Origin: an uncultured Lachnospiraceae bacterium
GTDB lineage: Bacteria; Bacillota; Clostridia; Lachnospirales; Lachnospiraceae
Assembly (NCBI GenBank): GCA_934364805.1
Contig: CAKRMH010000004.1
Coordinates: 113,862-177,861, forward strand
Reading direction: 5' to 3'
Length of the DNA: 64,000 bases
Made by a program: the position numbers and the translations under genes. Positions 9,168-16,636 of this stretch are shown here, one piece after another. The notes below the pieces were generated by a model, which did no database searches, had not been told where the DNA came from, and worked only from the letters and a program-made list of their open reading frames with translations. Numbering within the stretch: position 1 is the first letter of the stretch; every line of letters starts with the position of its first letter.

Positions 9168-9707
9168 ATGAGCCAACAGCAAAATTCGGAAAGAAATGTA
9201 TCACAACCGATGAGTCTGCAATGTCCGCCGGATTTTGAACCGGAGAAGACTTACGGACACAAATTCCGTATGCTTCACAACGGGATCGAGAAATTTATGG
9301 AGATCAGACGGGGGAAAAACGAAGAGGTTCTTACCAGTGTGCAATGTGCGACGCTGCGTTATCTGATCCAGAGAGAACGAAATGGACAGGAGGTGTTCCA
9401 GAAGGATATTGAAGCTGCATTTTCCATTCGTGGTGCGACAGCAACTAATATTTTAAAAGGAATGGAAAAAAAGGGACTGATCGAGCGGATACCGACGGAA
9501 TATGATGCAAGATTAAAGCGGATCATCCTTACAGATCTCGCATATGAGGGGGACCAGAAGGCAAAGTGTAATGTTTACCGGATGGAGCAGACGATCGTAA
9601 AAGGGATGACGGATGAGGAAGCACGTCTGTTTAACGATCTGCTGGAGCGAGCCTTACATAATGTGGAAGAACTCTGCTGTCTTGAGGAAAAAGGAGAATC
9701 GAAGTAA
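9168..9707 (+). CDS. MarR-family transcriptional regulator
   Basis: 179 residues. The central winged helix covers about 50-130: LRYLIQRERNGQEVFQKDIE, then AFSIRGATATNILKGMEKKG as recognition region and IERIPTEYDARLKRIIL as the wing with the family's D-R-K motif. N- and C-terminal helices would form the dimer. The start follows AAGGAGAACAGAT. Divergent from the ABC exporter with a MarR-type operator in between, so it probably represses the exporter and itself until a drug-like ligand binds. Confidence 0.9.
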   Translation: MSQQQNSERNVSQPMSLQCPPDFEPEKTYGHKFRMLHNGIEKFMEIRRGKNEEVLTSVQCATLRYLIQRERNGQEVFQKDIEAAFSIRGATATNILKGMEKKGLIERIPTEYDARLKRIILTDLAYEGDQKAKCNVYRMEQTIVKGMTDEEARLFNDLLERALHNVEELCCLEEKGESK

Positions 9708-9743
9708 AATTTACTCTTATCTGATAATTTAAGGAATTATTTC

Positions 9744-9781
9744 AAAAAGCGTCGCAAAATCATAGATTGTGACGCTTTTTG
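9744..9781 (+). terminator. Terminator after marR
   Basis: AAAAAGCGTCGCAA (9744-9757) pairs with TTGTGACGCTTTTT (9767-9780) with one G-T wobble and a 9-base loop; the arm ends in a T run. Confidence 0.85.
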
Positions 9782-9805
9782 CGTGTTTTGTATGTCAATG
9801 TCAGA

Positions 9806-9856
9806 CCACATAATCTAGTTAAATGATGTTGACAATAACACTAGATATTGTATAAT
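9806..9856 (+). promoter_or_regulatory. nrdD promoter with tandem NrdR boxes
   Basis: A TTGACA (9829-9834) and TATAAT (9851-9856) are 16 bases apart. The stretch 9838-9853 (ACACTAGATATTGTAT) matches 14 of 16 positions of the published NrdR box consensus and lies inside the promoter. A weaker box (CCACATAATCTAGTTA, 9806-9821) is exactly 32 bases upstream, the three-turn spacing typical of NrdR box pairs. NrdR would bind both and block RNA polymerase when dATP is high. Confidence 0.8.
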
Positions 9857-9897
9857 TGAATCAGTGATGAGAAATATGAGAGAGGATGTATGAAACG

Positions 9898-12126
9898 ATG
9901 AAGATTATTAAGCGTAGCGGAAGCGAAGACGTATTTGATGCTGCAAAGATCGTTGCAGCGGTCAGAAAAGCGAATGAATCCGTCATCGATTACGAGAAAT
10001 TAGGGGATGAACAGATTCGGGAAATCGCAGACAATGTTGAGGTTGCCTGTGAGAATATGAAGCGTTCTCCAAGTGTGGAGGAGATTCAGGATATGGTGGA
10101 GAACCAGCTGATGAATCACCGTGCGTTTAATGTTGCACGTAACTATATTACGTATCGCTATAAGAGAGCACTGGTACGTAAATCAAACTCAACAGATGAA
10201 CAGATCCTAAGCCTTTTAGAGTGCAATAATGAGGAAGTAAAACAGGAGAATTCCAATAAGAATCCGACAGTAAACAGTGTTCAGCGTGATTATATGGCAG
10301 GTGAGGTCAGCAAAGATATCACAAGACGTTTCCTGTTGCCTGAGGATATTGTGGAAGCACATGAGAAAGGAATGATCCATTTCCATGATGCTGATTATTT
10401 TGCACAGCATATGCACAACTGCTGTCTGGTCAATCTGGAAGACATGCTTCAGAACGGAACCGTTATTTCAGAGACCATGATCGACCGGCCAAAGAGTTTC
10501 TCGACCGCATGTAACATTGCAACACAGGCAATTGCGCAGATCGCAAGCTCCCAGTACGGAGGACAGAGTATCTCGCTTGCACATCTTGCACCGTTTGTAC
10601 AGGTGAGCCGTGAGAAATTCCGTAAACAGGTTGCAGCAGAATTCGCAGCAATTGGCCTGGAACTCGATGAAAAGCGTATCAATGAGGTCGCAGAACTTCG
10701 CGTAAAGGAAGAGATTAACCGTGGCGTCCAGATGATCCAGTATCAGGTCATTACACTGATGACGACGAATGGACAGGCTCCGTTTATTACGGTGTTCATG
10801 TATCTGGATGAAGTAAAAGACCCGCAGACAAGAGCCGATCTTGCTGCAATCATTGAGGAGATGCTGCATCAGAGAATCAAAGGTGTGAAGAATGAGAAGG
10901 GCGTATTTATCACTCCTGCATTCCCGAAACTGATCTATGTTCTGGAAGAGGACAATATTACCGAAGATGCTCCATACTGGTATCTGACAAAACTCGCTGC
11001 AGAATGTACTGCAAAACGTATGGTTCCGGATTATATTTCCGAGAAGAAGATGAAAGAACTCAAGGTAGACAAGAACGGAGAAGGACATTGCTATACCTGC
11101 ATGGGATGCAGAAGTTTCCTGACCCCATATGTTGATCCTGAGACCAACAAACCAAAATACTATGGCCGTTTTAACCAGGGTGTTGTAACCATCAACCTTG
11201 TGGATGTTGCATGTTCATCCGGAAGAGATATGGATAAATTCTGGAAGATCTTTGATGAGAGACTGGATCTGTGCTATCGTGCACTGATGTGCAGACACAA
11301 ACGTCTGCTTGGAACACCTTCGGATGTAGCACCAATCCTGTGGCAGAATGGTGCGCTCGCAAGACTGAAGAAAGGGGAGACCATCGATAAACTTTTATTC
11401 GGTGGATACTCAACAATCTCACTTGGTTATGCAGGTCTGTGTGAATGTACCCGTTATATGAAAGGGGTATCGCATACCGATCCGGAAGGAACACCATTTG
11501 CGCTGGAAGTGATGCAGCATCTGAATGATGCCTGCCAGAAGTGGAAAGAGAAGGAGAACATGGACTTCAGTCTGTATGGAACACCACTCGAATCCACAAC
11601 TTACAAATTCGCAAAATGCCTGCAGAAACGTTTTGGAGTGATCCCGGGTGTAACGGATAAGAACTATATTACAAACAGCTATCATGTTCATGTAACAGAA
11701 GAAATGAATGCGTTTGACAAGCTGAAATTCGAATCCCAGTTCCAGGAGTTATCTCCAGGAGGAGCGATCAGCTACGTGGAAGTTCCAAACATGCAGAATA
11801 ATATTGATGCGGTTCTTTCCGTGATGCAGTATATTTATGAGAATATCATGTATGCAGAGCTTAACACCAAGAGTGATTACTGCCAGGTGTGCGGATATGA
11901 CGGAGAGATCAAGATCGTCGAGGAAGAAGGCTCAGGTAAGCTGATCTGGGAATGCCCAAACTGCGGTAACCGTGATCAGGACAAGATGAGTGTCGCACGC
12001 CGTACCTGCGGTTATATTGGAACACAGTTCTGGAATCAGGGACGTACACAGGAGATCAAGGAACGTGTACTTCATCTTTCTACTCCGGAATTTGATGCAG
12101 AGATGAATCCAAACGCAGAGAAATAG
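9898..12126 (+). CDS. nrdD: Anaerobic ribonucleoside-triphosphate reductase (class III)
   Basis: 742 residues. It reduces NTPs to dNTPs using a glycyl radical made by NrdG. Residues 1-95 are an ATP-cone allosteric domain (KIIKRSGSEDVFDAAKI). The core has substrate-site Cys in GHCYTCMGCRSF. Near the C terminus are a zinc site (CQVCGYDG and CPNCGNRD) and the glycyl radical loop RTCGYIGTQ. I prefer ATG 9898, where NrdD proteins usually begin; ATG 9886 directly abuts the GAGAGG ribosome site and would add MYET. NrdR boxes lie just upstream and nrdG follows. Confidence 0.96.
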   Translation: MKIIKRSGSEDVFDAAKIVAAVRKANESVIDYEKLGDEQIREIADNVEVACENMKRSPSVEEIQDMVENQLMNHRAFNVARNYITYRYKRALVRKSNSTDEQILSLLECNNEEVKQENSNKNPTVNSVQRDYMAGEVSKDITRRFLLPEDIVEAHEKGMIHFHDADYFAQHMHNCCLVNLEDMLQNGTVISETMIDRPKSFSTACNIATQAIAQIASSQYGGQSISLAHLAPFVQVSREKFRKQVAAEFAAIGLELDEKRINEVAELRVKEEINRGVQMIQYQVITLMTTNGQAPFITVFMYLDEVKDPQTRADLAAIIEEMLHQRIKGVKNEKGVFITPAFPKLIYVLEEDNITEDAPYWYLTKLAAECTAKRMVPDYISEKKMKELKVDKNGEGHCYTCMGCRSFLTPYVDPETNKPKYYGRFNQGVVTINLVDVACSSGRDMDKFWKIFDERLDLCYRALMCRHKRLLGTPSDVAPILWQNGALARLKKGETIDKLLFGGYSTISLGYAGLCECTRYMKGVSHTDPEGTPFALEVMQHLNDACQKWKEKENMDFSLYGTPLESTTYKFAKCLQKRFGVIPGVTDKNYITNSYHVHVTEEMNAFDKLKFESQFQELSPGGAISYVEVPNMQNNIDAVLSVMQYIYENIMYAELNTKSDYCQVCGYDGEIKIVEEEGSGKLIWECPNCGNRDQDKMSVARRTCGYIGTQFWNQGRTQEIKERVLHLSTPEFDAEMNPNAEK

Positions 12127-12150
12127 GAATCCTAAATAAACAGATGATGC

Positions 12151-12181
12151 AAAAGACCGGAGATAAAACATCCGGTCTTTT
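12151..12181 (+). terminator. Hairpin with T run between nrdD and nrdG
   Basis: AAAAGACCGGA (12151-12161) pairs perfectly with TCCGGTCTTTT (12171-12181). It looks like an intrinsic terminator but lies only 20 bases before the nrdG start. Read-through would give less NrdG than NrdD, fitting an activase needed in small amounts. Confidence 0.7.
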
Positions 12182-12201
12182 GATGTATGAAAGGAAACAT
12201 T

Positions 12202-12735
12202 ATGAATTACGGACAAATTTATTATGCGGATGTTGCAAATGGGATCGGCTGCAGAACTTCACTTTTTGTGTCAGGCTGTACGCACCATTGCAAAGGCTGT
12301 TTTAATGAGATGACATGGGATTTCACATATGGTCATCCATACACAAAGGAAACCGAGGATAAGATCGTGGAGTCTTTAAAACCATCCTATATTTCGGGTC
12401 TTACGATTCTTGGCGGAGAACCGATGGAACTTTTAAACCAGAAAGCGATCGCACCACTGATCGACCGGGTGAAAAAAGAAGTTCCGCATGCATCCATCTG
12501 GATCTACTCAGGATATAAATGGGAAGAATTAAATGACCCGGATAATACAAGATGTCATGGAGAATACACCGATGCGATTTTATCGCAGATAGATATTCTG
12601 GTGGATGGAGAATTTGTAGAAGAGAAGAAAGACATTGCTTTAAGTTTCCGTGGCTCTTCCAACCAGAGAATCATAGATGTACCAAAGACATTTGAAGCAG
12701 GACATATTGTAATCTCCGATTATCAGGTACGGTAA
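12202..12735 (+). CDS. nrdG: Anaerobic ribonucleotide reductase activating protein
   Basis: 177-residue radical SAM activase that uses SAM and a 4Fe-4S cluster to place the glycyl radical on NrdD. The cluster Cys are C26, C30 and C33 (GCTHHCKGC), followed by CFNEMTWDF; the SAM-binding glycine motif is TILGGEPM. I start at ATG 12202 because GAAAGGA lies 6 bases before it and homologues begin MNY; ATG 12187 has no ribosome site and lies in the hairpin tail. Confidence 0.95.
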   Translation: MNYGQIYYADVANGIGCRTSLFVSGCTHHCKGCFNEMTWDFTYGHPYTKETEDKIVESLKPSYISGLTILGGEPMELLNQKAIAPLIDRVKKEVPHASIWIYSGYKWEELNDPDNTRCHGEYTDAILSQIDILVDGEFVEEKKDIALSFRGSSNQRIIDVPKTFEAGHIVISDYQVR

Positions 12736-12764
12736 AATGAAAAAGCAGATGGAGGAAGCAGAAG

Positions 12765-14225
12765 ATGAACCGGTATGATATGAGACAATTTGACCCGAAA
12801 AGTTATCCCTGGGATGAAAAAGGAAAGAAAACAGCAGTTCATTATATCGTATGGAGATGGATCGTATCGCTCCTGATCATGGCTGGAATTGTATATATGG
12901 CAGTTTCGACAAAACTGGAAATGCTTAGTTTTTCAGGGACTCTCTGTGAGATGCTTGCTTTTGTCGCATTGGACAGCGCATTGCTCCTGCTGATCGCCGG
13001 ATTTTACCGGTGGAAAAGCCAGAGACTTGAGCCGGAGGCACGGCATGACTTTCTTCTTCGGATCTATCGGAGAAACCGGAACAGAAGTGTCGTGATGGAT
13101 AATCTTTCTTTGCTTGGTATGGCAAAGATCAAGGCAGAGCGCAGAGAATACGAAGCATGTAAAGATGCTCTTGCACTTGTAAAGACGGAAAAACTGCAGC
13201 AGCCAGATCTGAAGCTTTACTATAAATTACAGATGGATGCGGCTATGTATACCGGTGATGTGGCAGCTGCGGAGGAATGGAGAGTACGTTTTACCGGAAT
13301 CCAGGGAGAATTTCCGGCCGTAAGGAAATTCCATTCGATCAGAAACAGCCTGATCTTCCTTTTTGCGAGTTATTTACTGGCGTATAAAGGACTGAGTGTC
13401 GGACTGCAGGAGCCGTATGAACTGCGCAGCGCATATCAGATGTGGTCAGATCTTATGGTAGCGGTCGGCGGAGCAGTCTGCTGTGGCATCTGGATTGCAC
13501 AGGTCTGGAAACGTTACAAGGCATGGAAACAGGAACACAACAGGAGAAATATATCCCAGATCCTGCTTATTGTCCTGCTTGTCTTTTTTGCACTGTTTTT
13601 CCTTATTGTTGTTGGGGCGTTTGGAATCCTTAGTATTCCTGAGGAAACCGAAGTGGGAAGAGACGATAAGTATGTATATCTTGATGTATCCTATGGCACC
13701 GGTTACTACATCTGGTCTGCAAAAGCGGATAATCCGTTTATCCGGGAGACATATTATAAAAATTCCGGTCTGTCTGATTCTGATAAGACAGATAAGGAAA
13801 GCAGAGGTTCCGATACAACAGGTGAGGAAAGTTCGGGTTTGAGTTCCGATGCAGCAGATGATGGAAATACGAATTCCTATCAGGATACCCAAAGCTCAAA
13901 TGACAGCACAGAAGCAAAACAATATGAAACGGAAGAAAACGAGATGAATGCAGTGTGGCAATATCTTGTGTCGAATTCGGTGATCGAAGACCAGGGCTTT
14001 ACGACCGACATGGATGCGAAAGGCTATACCTATGCGGTTGTCGGAAATGCGAAAGGAGACCGATTGGTTTTAAAAGGCAATGGCAGTCAAACAGACGACA
14101 ACGGCAATGCGTGCACCGAATATGTCCTGGAGCAGGAGGGCGGGGATCAGACAGAACTTCTCGGATTCTATCTGGTGAACCGCACGACGCTGGAGGTCAC
14201 GGATGAACATAAGACGAGCTGGTAG
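12765..14225 (+). CDS. Membrane protein of unknown function with Ser/Asp-rich linker
   Basis: 486 residues, not recognised. Two membrane helices lie near residues 30-85. Residues about 100-195 are helical and resemble a tetratricopeptide-type repeat region (NLSLLGMAKIKAERREYEA, then LKLYYKLQMDAAMYTGDVAA). Two or three further helices cover about 195-290. A low-complexity Ser/Asp/Glu/Thr linker (about 340-395) leads to a small C-terminal domain near 400-486, probably outside the cell. The start follows GGAGGAAGCAGAAG. It may be co-transcribed with nrdG (29-base gap), but no functional link is evident. Confidence 0.8.
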   Translation: MNRYDMRQFDPKSYPWDEKGKKTAVHYIVWRWIVSLLIMAGIVYMAVSTKLEMLSFSGTLCEMLAFVALDSALLLLIAGFYRWKSQRLEPEARHDFLLRIYRRNRNRSVVMDNLSLLGMAKIKAERREYEACKDALALVKTEKLQQPDLKLYYKLQMDAAMYTGDVAAAEEWRVRFTGIQGEFPAVRKFHSIRNSLIFLFASYLLAYKGLSVGLQEPYELRSAYQMWSDLMVAVGGAVCCGIWIAQVWKRYKAWKQEHNRRNISQILLIVLLVFFALFFLIVVGAFGILSIPEETEVGRDDKYVYLDVSYGTGYYIWSAKADNPFIRETYYKNSGLSDSDKTDKESRGSDTTGEESSGLSSDAADDGNTNSYQDTQSSNDSTEAKQYETEENEMNAVWQYLVSNSVIEDQGFTTDMDAKGYTYAVVGNAKGDRLVLKGNGSQTDDNGNACTEYVLEQEGGDQTELLGFYLVNRTTLEVTDEHKTSW

Positions 14226-14233
14226 GGTAAAGA

Positions 14234-14323
14234 ATGCGGACGTTTTCATTTGATGCAGTGATGAATGATCTAGGAATCAGTGAAGCAGAGCTTCTAAATT
14301 CGGAGGATGTAGATATCGAATGA
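14234..14323 (+). CDS. Possible 29-residue peptide gene
   Basis: ATG 14234 to TGA 14323 encodes a 29-residue acidic peptide beginning MRTFSFDAVMNDLGIS. A GGTAGGG lies 7-8 bases upstream, it begins 9 bases after the membrane protein stop, and a strong terminator starts 7 bases after its own stop. This is the placement of a last operon gene. No family recognised; it may also be a remnant. Confidence 0.3.
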   Translation: MRTFSFDAVMNDLGISEAELLNSEDVDIE

Positions 14324-14329
14324 TGTTTG

Positions 14330-14361
14330 AAAAAGGAACCGGAGTAATTCGGTTCCTTTTT
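14330..14361 (+). terminator. Terminator
   Basis: AAAAAGGAACCG (14330-14341) pairs perfectly with CGGTTCCTTTTT (14350-14361) around an 8-base loop. Confidence 0.9.
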
Positions 14362-14362
14362 A

Positions 14363-14524
14363 TTCTCCGTAAATGAGGAAAATTGAGTCATTACACCGAA
14401 AAATATACGGATTTCGGCATAGAAAACTGCAGATTCTCCGTAGGAAAAAGAAAATACTTGATTACACCGCTAAATACGGAAAAACTGGCGGTGTAATCAT
14501 ATAGAAATGGCAATCTACGGAGAA
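14363..14524. repeat. Three-copy bipartite repeat TTCTCCGTA-N18-ATTACACCG
   Basis: The same pair of 9-mers with an 18-base gap occurs three times: 14363-14398 and 14434-14469 on the plus strand and 14489-14524 on the minus strand. The 27-base start-to-start spacing is identical in all three while the 18-base insides differ. An A/T-rich (T)AAATACGG-like element follows each copy. Copies 2 and 3 form a nested inverted repeat (14459-14470 with 14488-14499). The 14324-14602 stretch contains no gene I can support; this repeat is its main content. Confidence 0.75.
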
Positions 14525-14602
14525 AATGCCAATATCCTGCGTGTCATGGTTATCAAATTGGGCGTAAATAAAAGGAAACCCATCATAGCGCCTCTGATTT
14601 CC

Positions 14603-14803
14603 TTATCTGAATTCTACGATGTCATTTGGAGAGCATTGAATGATATTGCAGAGCTTTTCAACGGTAAGCAGAGTAATATTTTTATTTTTTTTCAGATTAT
14701 CGAGAGTTTTGTTGTCAATCCCGGATTTTAACAGGTAATATTGGGAAATCTCTTTTTCTTTCAGCGTTCTCCATAGAGGGTCGTAGCTAATAATGGTATT
14801 CAT
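14603..14803 (-). CDS. Small Cro/C1-type HTH regulator
   Basis: 66 residues, almost entirely one helix-turn-helix domain of the short clostridial XRE type: LWRTLKEKEISQYYLLKSG, then NKTLDNLKKNKNITLLTVEK and ending CNIIQCSPNDIVEFR, the standard C terminus of this family. AAGGAG directly abuts the ATG with no spacer. An ATT four codons downstream would have a 9-base spacer and is a conceivable rare start. It is divergent from the gene at 14926, with two dyads in between, so it probably controls both. Confidence 0.8.
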   Translation of the reverse strand: MNTIISYDPLWRTLKEKEISQYYLLKSGIDNKTLDNLKKNKNITLLTVEKLCNIIQCSPNDIVEFR

Positions 14804-14853
14804 CTCCTTAAAATAAGATAAATCTATTATATGAAATCCCTTTTACTTCTTAT

Positions 14854-14898
14854 ATTGTGAATATAATCACAATGCGGTATAGTGAATATATTCACAAT
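14854..14898. promoter_or_regulatory. Divergent promoter with two tandem operators
   Basis: ATTGTGA-ATATAA-TCACAAT (14854-14873) and a perfect 14-bp palindrome GTGAATATATTCAC (14882-14895, followed by AAT) are two versions of one site, with centres 25 bases apart. A plus-strand promoter TTGTGA (14855-14860), 17 bases, TATAGT (14878-14883) runs through both, so one dyad covers the -35 and the other the -10. The adjacent HTH gene is the obvious candidate for the binding protein. The TGTGA-N6-TCACA form also resembles a CRP site, but CRP is not expected in this group. Confidence 0.7.
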
Positions 14899-14925
14899 AA
14901 ACAAGAGATAGAAAAGAGGAATACT

Positions 14926-15339
14926 ATGAATCGAAAAAAATTAATTATGATTGTGGTCGCAGTTGTTCTGGCAGTGCTGATAGCCGGAATTGGTGGATAT
15001 CTGTATGTGGATCATGAAAAGACAGCAAAGGAAGCCGAAAAGGTTGAGAAACTGATTGATGCAATCGGGTATGAAGATAACGGAAGCGGGACGGAAAAGG
15101 TGGATGCTTCTGAGGAAACAGAGACAAGCAGTGATACCGAGAGCGTTGCGGTTGCTGTTGATACAGAATCAGATCACGGAATTACACTGGATAGTGAATC
15201 TGATATCGCAGCTGCACGCTCAGCATATGATAAGGCTTCAGAAAAGGTTCAGAAAAAGGTAAGTAACTATGACACCTTAAAGAAGTCAGAAGCTCAGTTA
15301 GAGACTTTAAAGACAGAGGTTGCATGCCGTATCGTGTGA
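14926..15339 (+). CDS. Membrane-anchored helical protein of unknown function
   Basis: 137 residues. An N-terminal membrane helix (about residues 6-26) is followed by a short charged helix, a Glu/Ser/Thr-rich linker and a C-terminal helical segment (DIAAARSAYDKASEKVQKK, then NYDTLKKSEAQLETLK). That segment resembles the three-helix spacer repeats of Gram-positive surface proteins. ATG 14926 has AGAGGA 5 bases upstream; the frame is open upstream to 14857, but that region is the operator. Overlaps the next gene by 16 bases. Confidence 0.7.
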   Translation: MNRKKLIMIVVAVVLAVLIAGIGGYLYVDHEKTAKEAEKVEKLIDAIGYEDNGSGTEKVDASEETETSSDTESVAVAVDTESDHGITLDSESDIAAARSAYDKASEKVQKKVSNYDTLKKSEAQLETLKTEVACRIV

Positions 15340-15779
15340 CATTAGAAGATGCGAAGGAGGCTCTGGGCATTACCGAAGAAGAAAATGAAATGAATAACAT
15401 GCATTACATAAAGCAGAAAGGAAGTAATGGCTGGGGCATTTCAGAGAAATTCCCACATATTGATTCTTCCACTGGCAATATTCATATTGCATTTGATCCG
15501 ATGAAATGGGATGGGAAGATCCATCAGCTGATCCTTGTAAAAAGGAGAAGCAATTCGCATCTTGGACCGGCATTGATTGGAAAGACGAATGCGGAATTTC
15601 CTCAGTATGTGGATGCAGGGGAGAAGGACAACGGAAATTATATCATCTACGATCATGGAAAAAGATCCGGCGTTGTTGTGCCACAGGATTGCTATTATCC
15701 AATGCTGGGCAGTAAGTCCGATGAGACAAAACAGGATTTTTCAGATATGTTTGAAGCCTTTCAGAAGCAGATCAGATAG
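15324..15779 (+). CDS. Unknown soluble protein
   Basis: 151 residues, no family recognised. It starts MPYRVTLEDAKEALGI, has a central aromatic/basic region (IHIAFDPMKWDGKIHQLIL) and ends in a helix (KQDFSDMFEAFQKQIR). No membrane helix or signal peptide. AGAGG lies 4 bases before ATG 15324. A strong AAGGAGG inside the gene at 15354 precedes no ATG at normal distance; the next is MNNMHY near 15390. Co-transcribed with the membrane protein before it, with a terminator right after. Confidence 0.65.
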   Translation: MPYRVTLEDAKEALGITEEENEMNNMHYIKQKGSNGWGISEKFPHIDSSTGNIHIAFDPMKWDGKIHQLILVKRRSNSHLGPALIGKTNAEFPQYVDAGEKDNGNYIIYDHGKRSGVVVPQDCYYPMLGSKSDETKQDFSDMFEAFQKQIR

Positions 15780-15784
15780 AATAG

Positions 15785-15814
15785 AAAAAGAACCGGCAAG
15801 TCCGGTTCTTTTTT
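15785..15814. terminator. Bidirectional terminator
   Basis: AAAAAGAACCGG (15785-15796) pairs with CCGGTTCTTTTT (15802-15813) around a 5-base loop, between convergent genes. Confidence 0.9.
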
Positions 15815-15815
15815 G

Positions 15816-16616
15816 CTACAGATCTAAAACTTCCAGATCATCGGGAATAAAAAGGCTGCCGTGGAAATAGCGTGCTCCTTCTTTGGTATACAAATCCTTG
15901 CGGTTCTGGATATGTTTATCTTCTGTATGATATAAAAGAAGATTGGTTACATGCATCTGCGTTGCAAGCTCACATGCGTCTTTTACGGTAGAGTGATGCT
16001 TCTCATAAGGAGAGAAGATATCGGCCTCAGAGTAGAGACAAAATGCTTCGTGTAACAGCCAGGTGCAGTCTTTTACGTAGTCGAGCTCATATTCATTGTA
16101 TGGCTCATCTCCGCAACAGGTCAGACGTTTTCCGTCTCCAAGATCCATGCAGTAGCCAAACTGTTTATCTTTGGTAGAGTGGATATCGAAGAATGTAACT
16201 TTTTTATCAAGGATTGTCTTTTCTTCCCCATCGGTTACGGTGACAAGGTGAATGCGGTCATCGATAAATCGTGTGACTTTGGTCTGAAGCAGTGTTTCAG
16301 ACATTGATCGGAGGATACGGATTACTTCATCGTGTCCATAGATCGATGCATCACCCTGATAAGTTCCTTTATTCATATTCTGGCCGATGACACGGATCAG
16401 CCACACAATGCCAAGAATATGATCGATATGCTTATGTGTGACAAAGATCTCGTGGATGTCGTTTACCGCAATATCTGCCGCTTTCAGCTGATGGAGAAGA
16501 CCGCTGCCTCCTCCACCATCCACAAGCAGATGTCTGTTATTTTCACTGAATACATAGCAGGTGTTATAGCAGTCTGTAACAACTGCGCAGCCTGTTCCAA
16601 GCATAGTTAATTTCAT
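15816..16616 (-). CDS. MBL-fold metallohydrolase, RNase Z-like
   Basis: 266 residues. The zinc motif is THKHIDH (HxHxDH) near residue 60, with further metal ligands in CCGDEPYNE, HEAFC and YHTED. The overall order matches the RNase Z/ElaC branch, but the protein is shorter than tRNase Z (about 310) and lacks a clear exosite arm. A phosphodiesterase or tRNA 3' processing role is possible; substrate unknown. It starts 20 bases after asnB behind AGAGGA, so it is the second gene of an asnB operon. Confidence 0.85.
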   Translation of the reverse strand: MKLTMLGTGCAVVTDCYNTCYVFSENNRHLLVDGGGGSGLLHQLKAADIAVNDIHEIFVTHKHIDHILGIVWLIRVIGQNMNKGTYQGDASIYGHDEVIRILRSMSETLLQTKVTRFIDDRIHLVTVTDGEEKTILDKKVTFFDIHSTKDKQFGYCMDLGDGKRLTCCGDEPYNEYELDYVKDCTWLLHEAFCLYSEADIFSPYEKHHSTVKDACELATQMHVTNLLLYHTEDKHIQNRKDLYTKEGARYFHGSLFIPDDLEVLDL

Positions 16617-16636
16617 AAAGGATTCCTCTTGGTGTT

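Noticed and set aside
10468..11088. 206-codon open frame opposite nrdD
   Set aside because: Antisense shadow inside a well-conserved enzyme; no start signals and no recognisable domain.
14363..14524. CRISPR array
   Set aside because: The repeated motifs are only 9 bases with fixed 18-base interiors, one copy is inverted, and no cas gene is present.
14854..14898. CRP-cAMP binding sites
   Set aside because: TGTGA-N6-TCACA matches the E. coli CRP pattern, but Lachnospiraceae are not known to use that system, and an adjacent divergent HTH gene is a simpler explanation.
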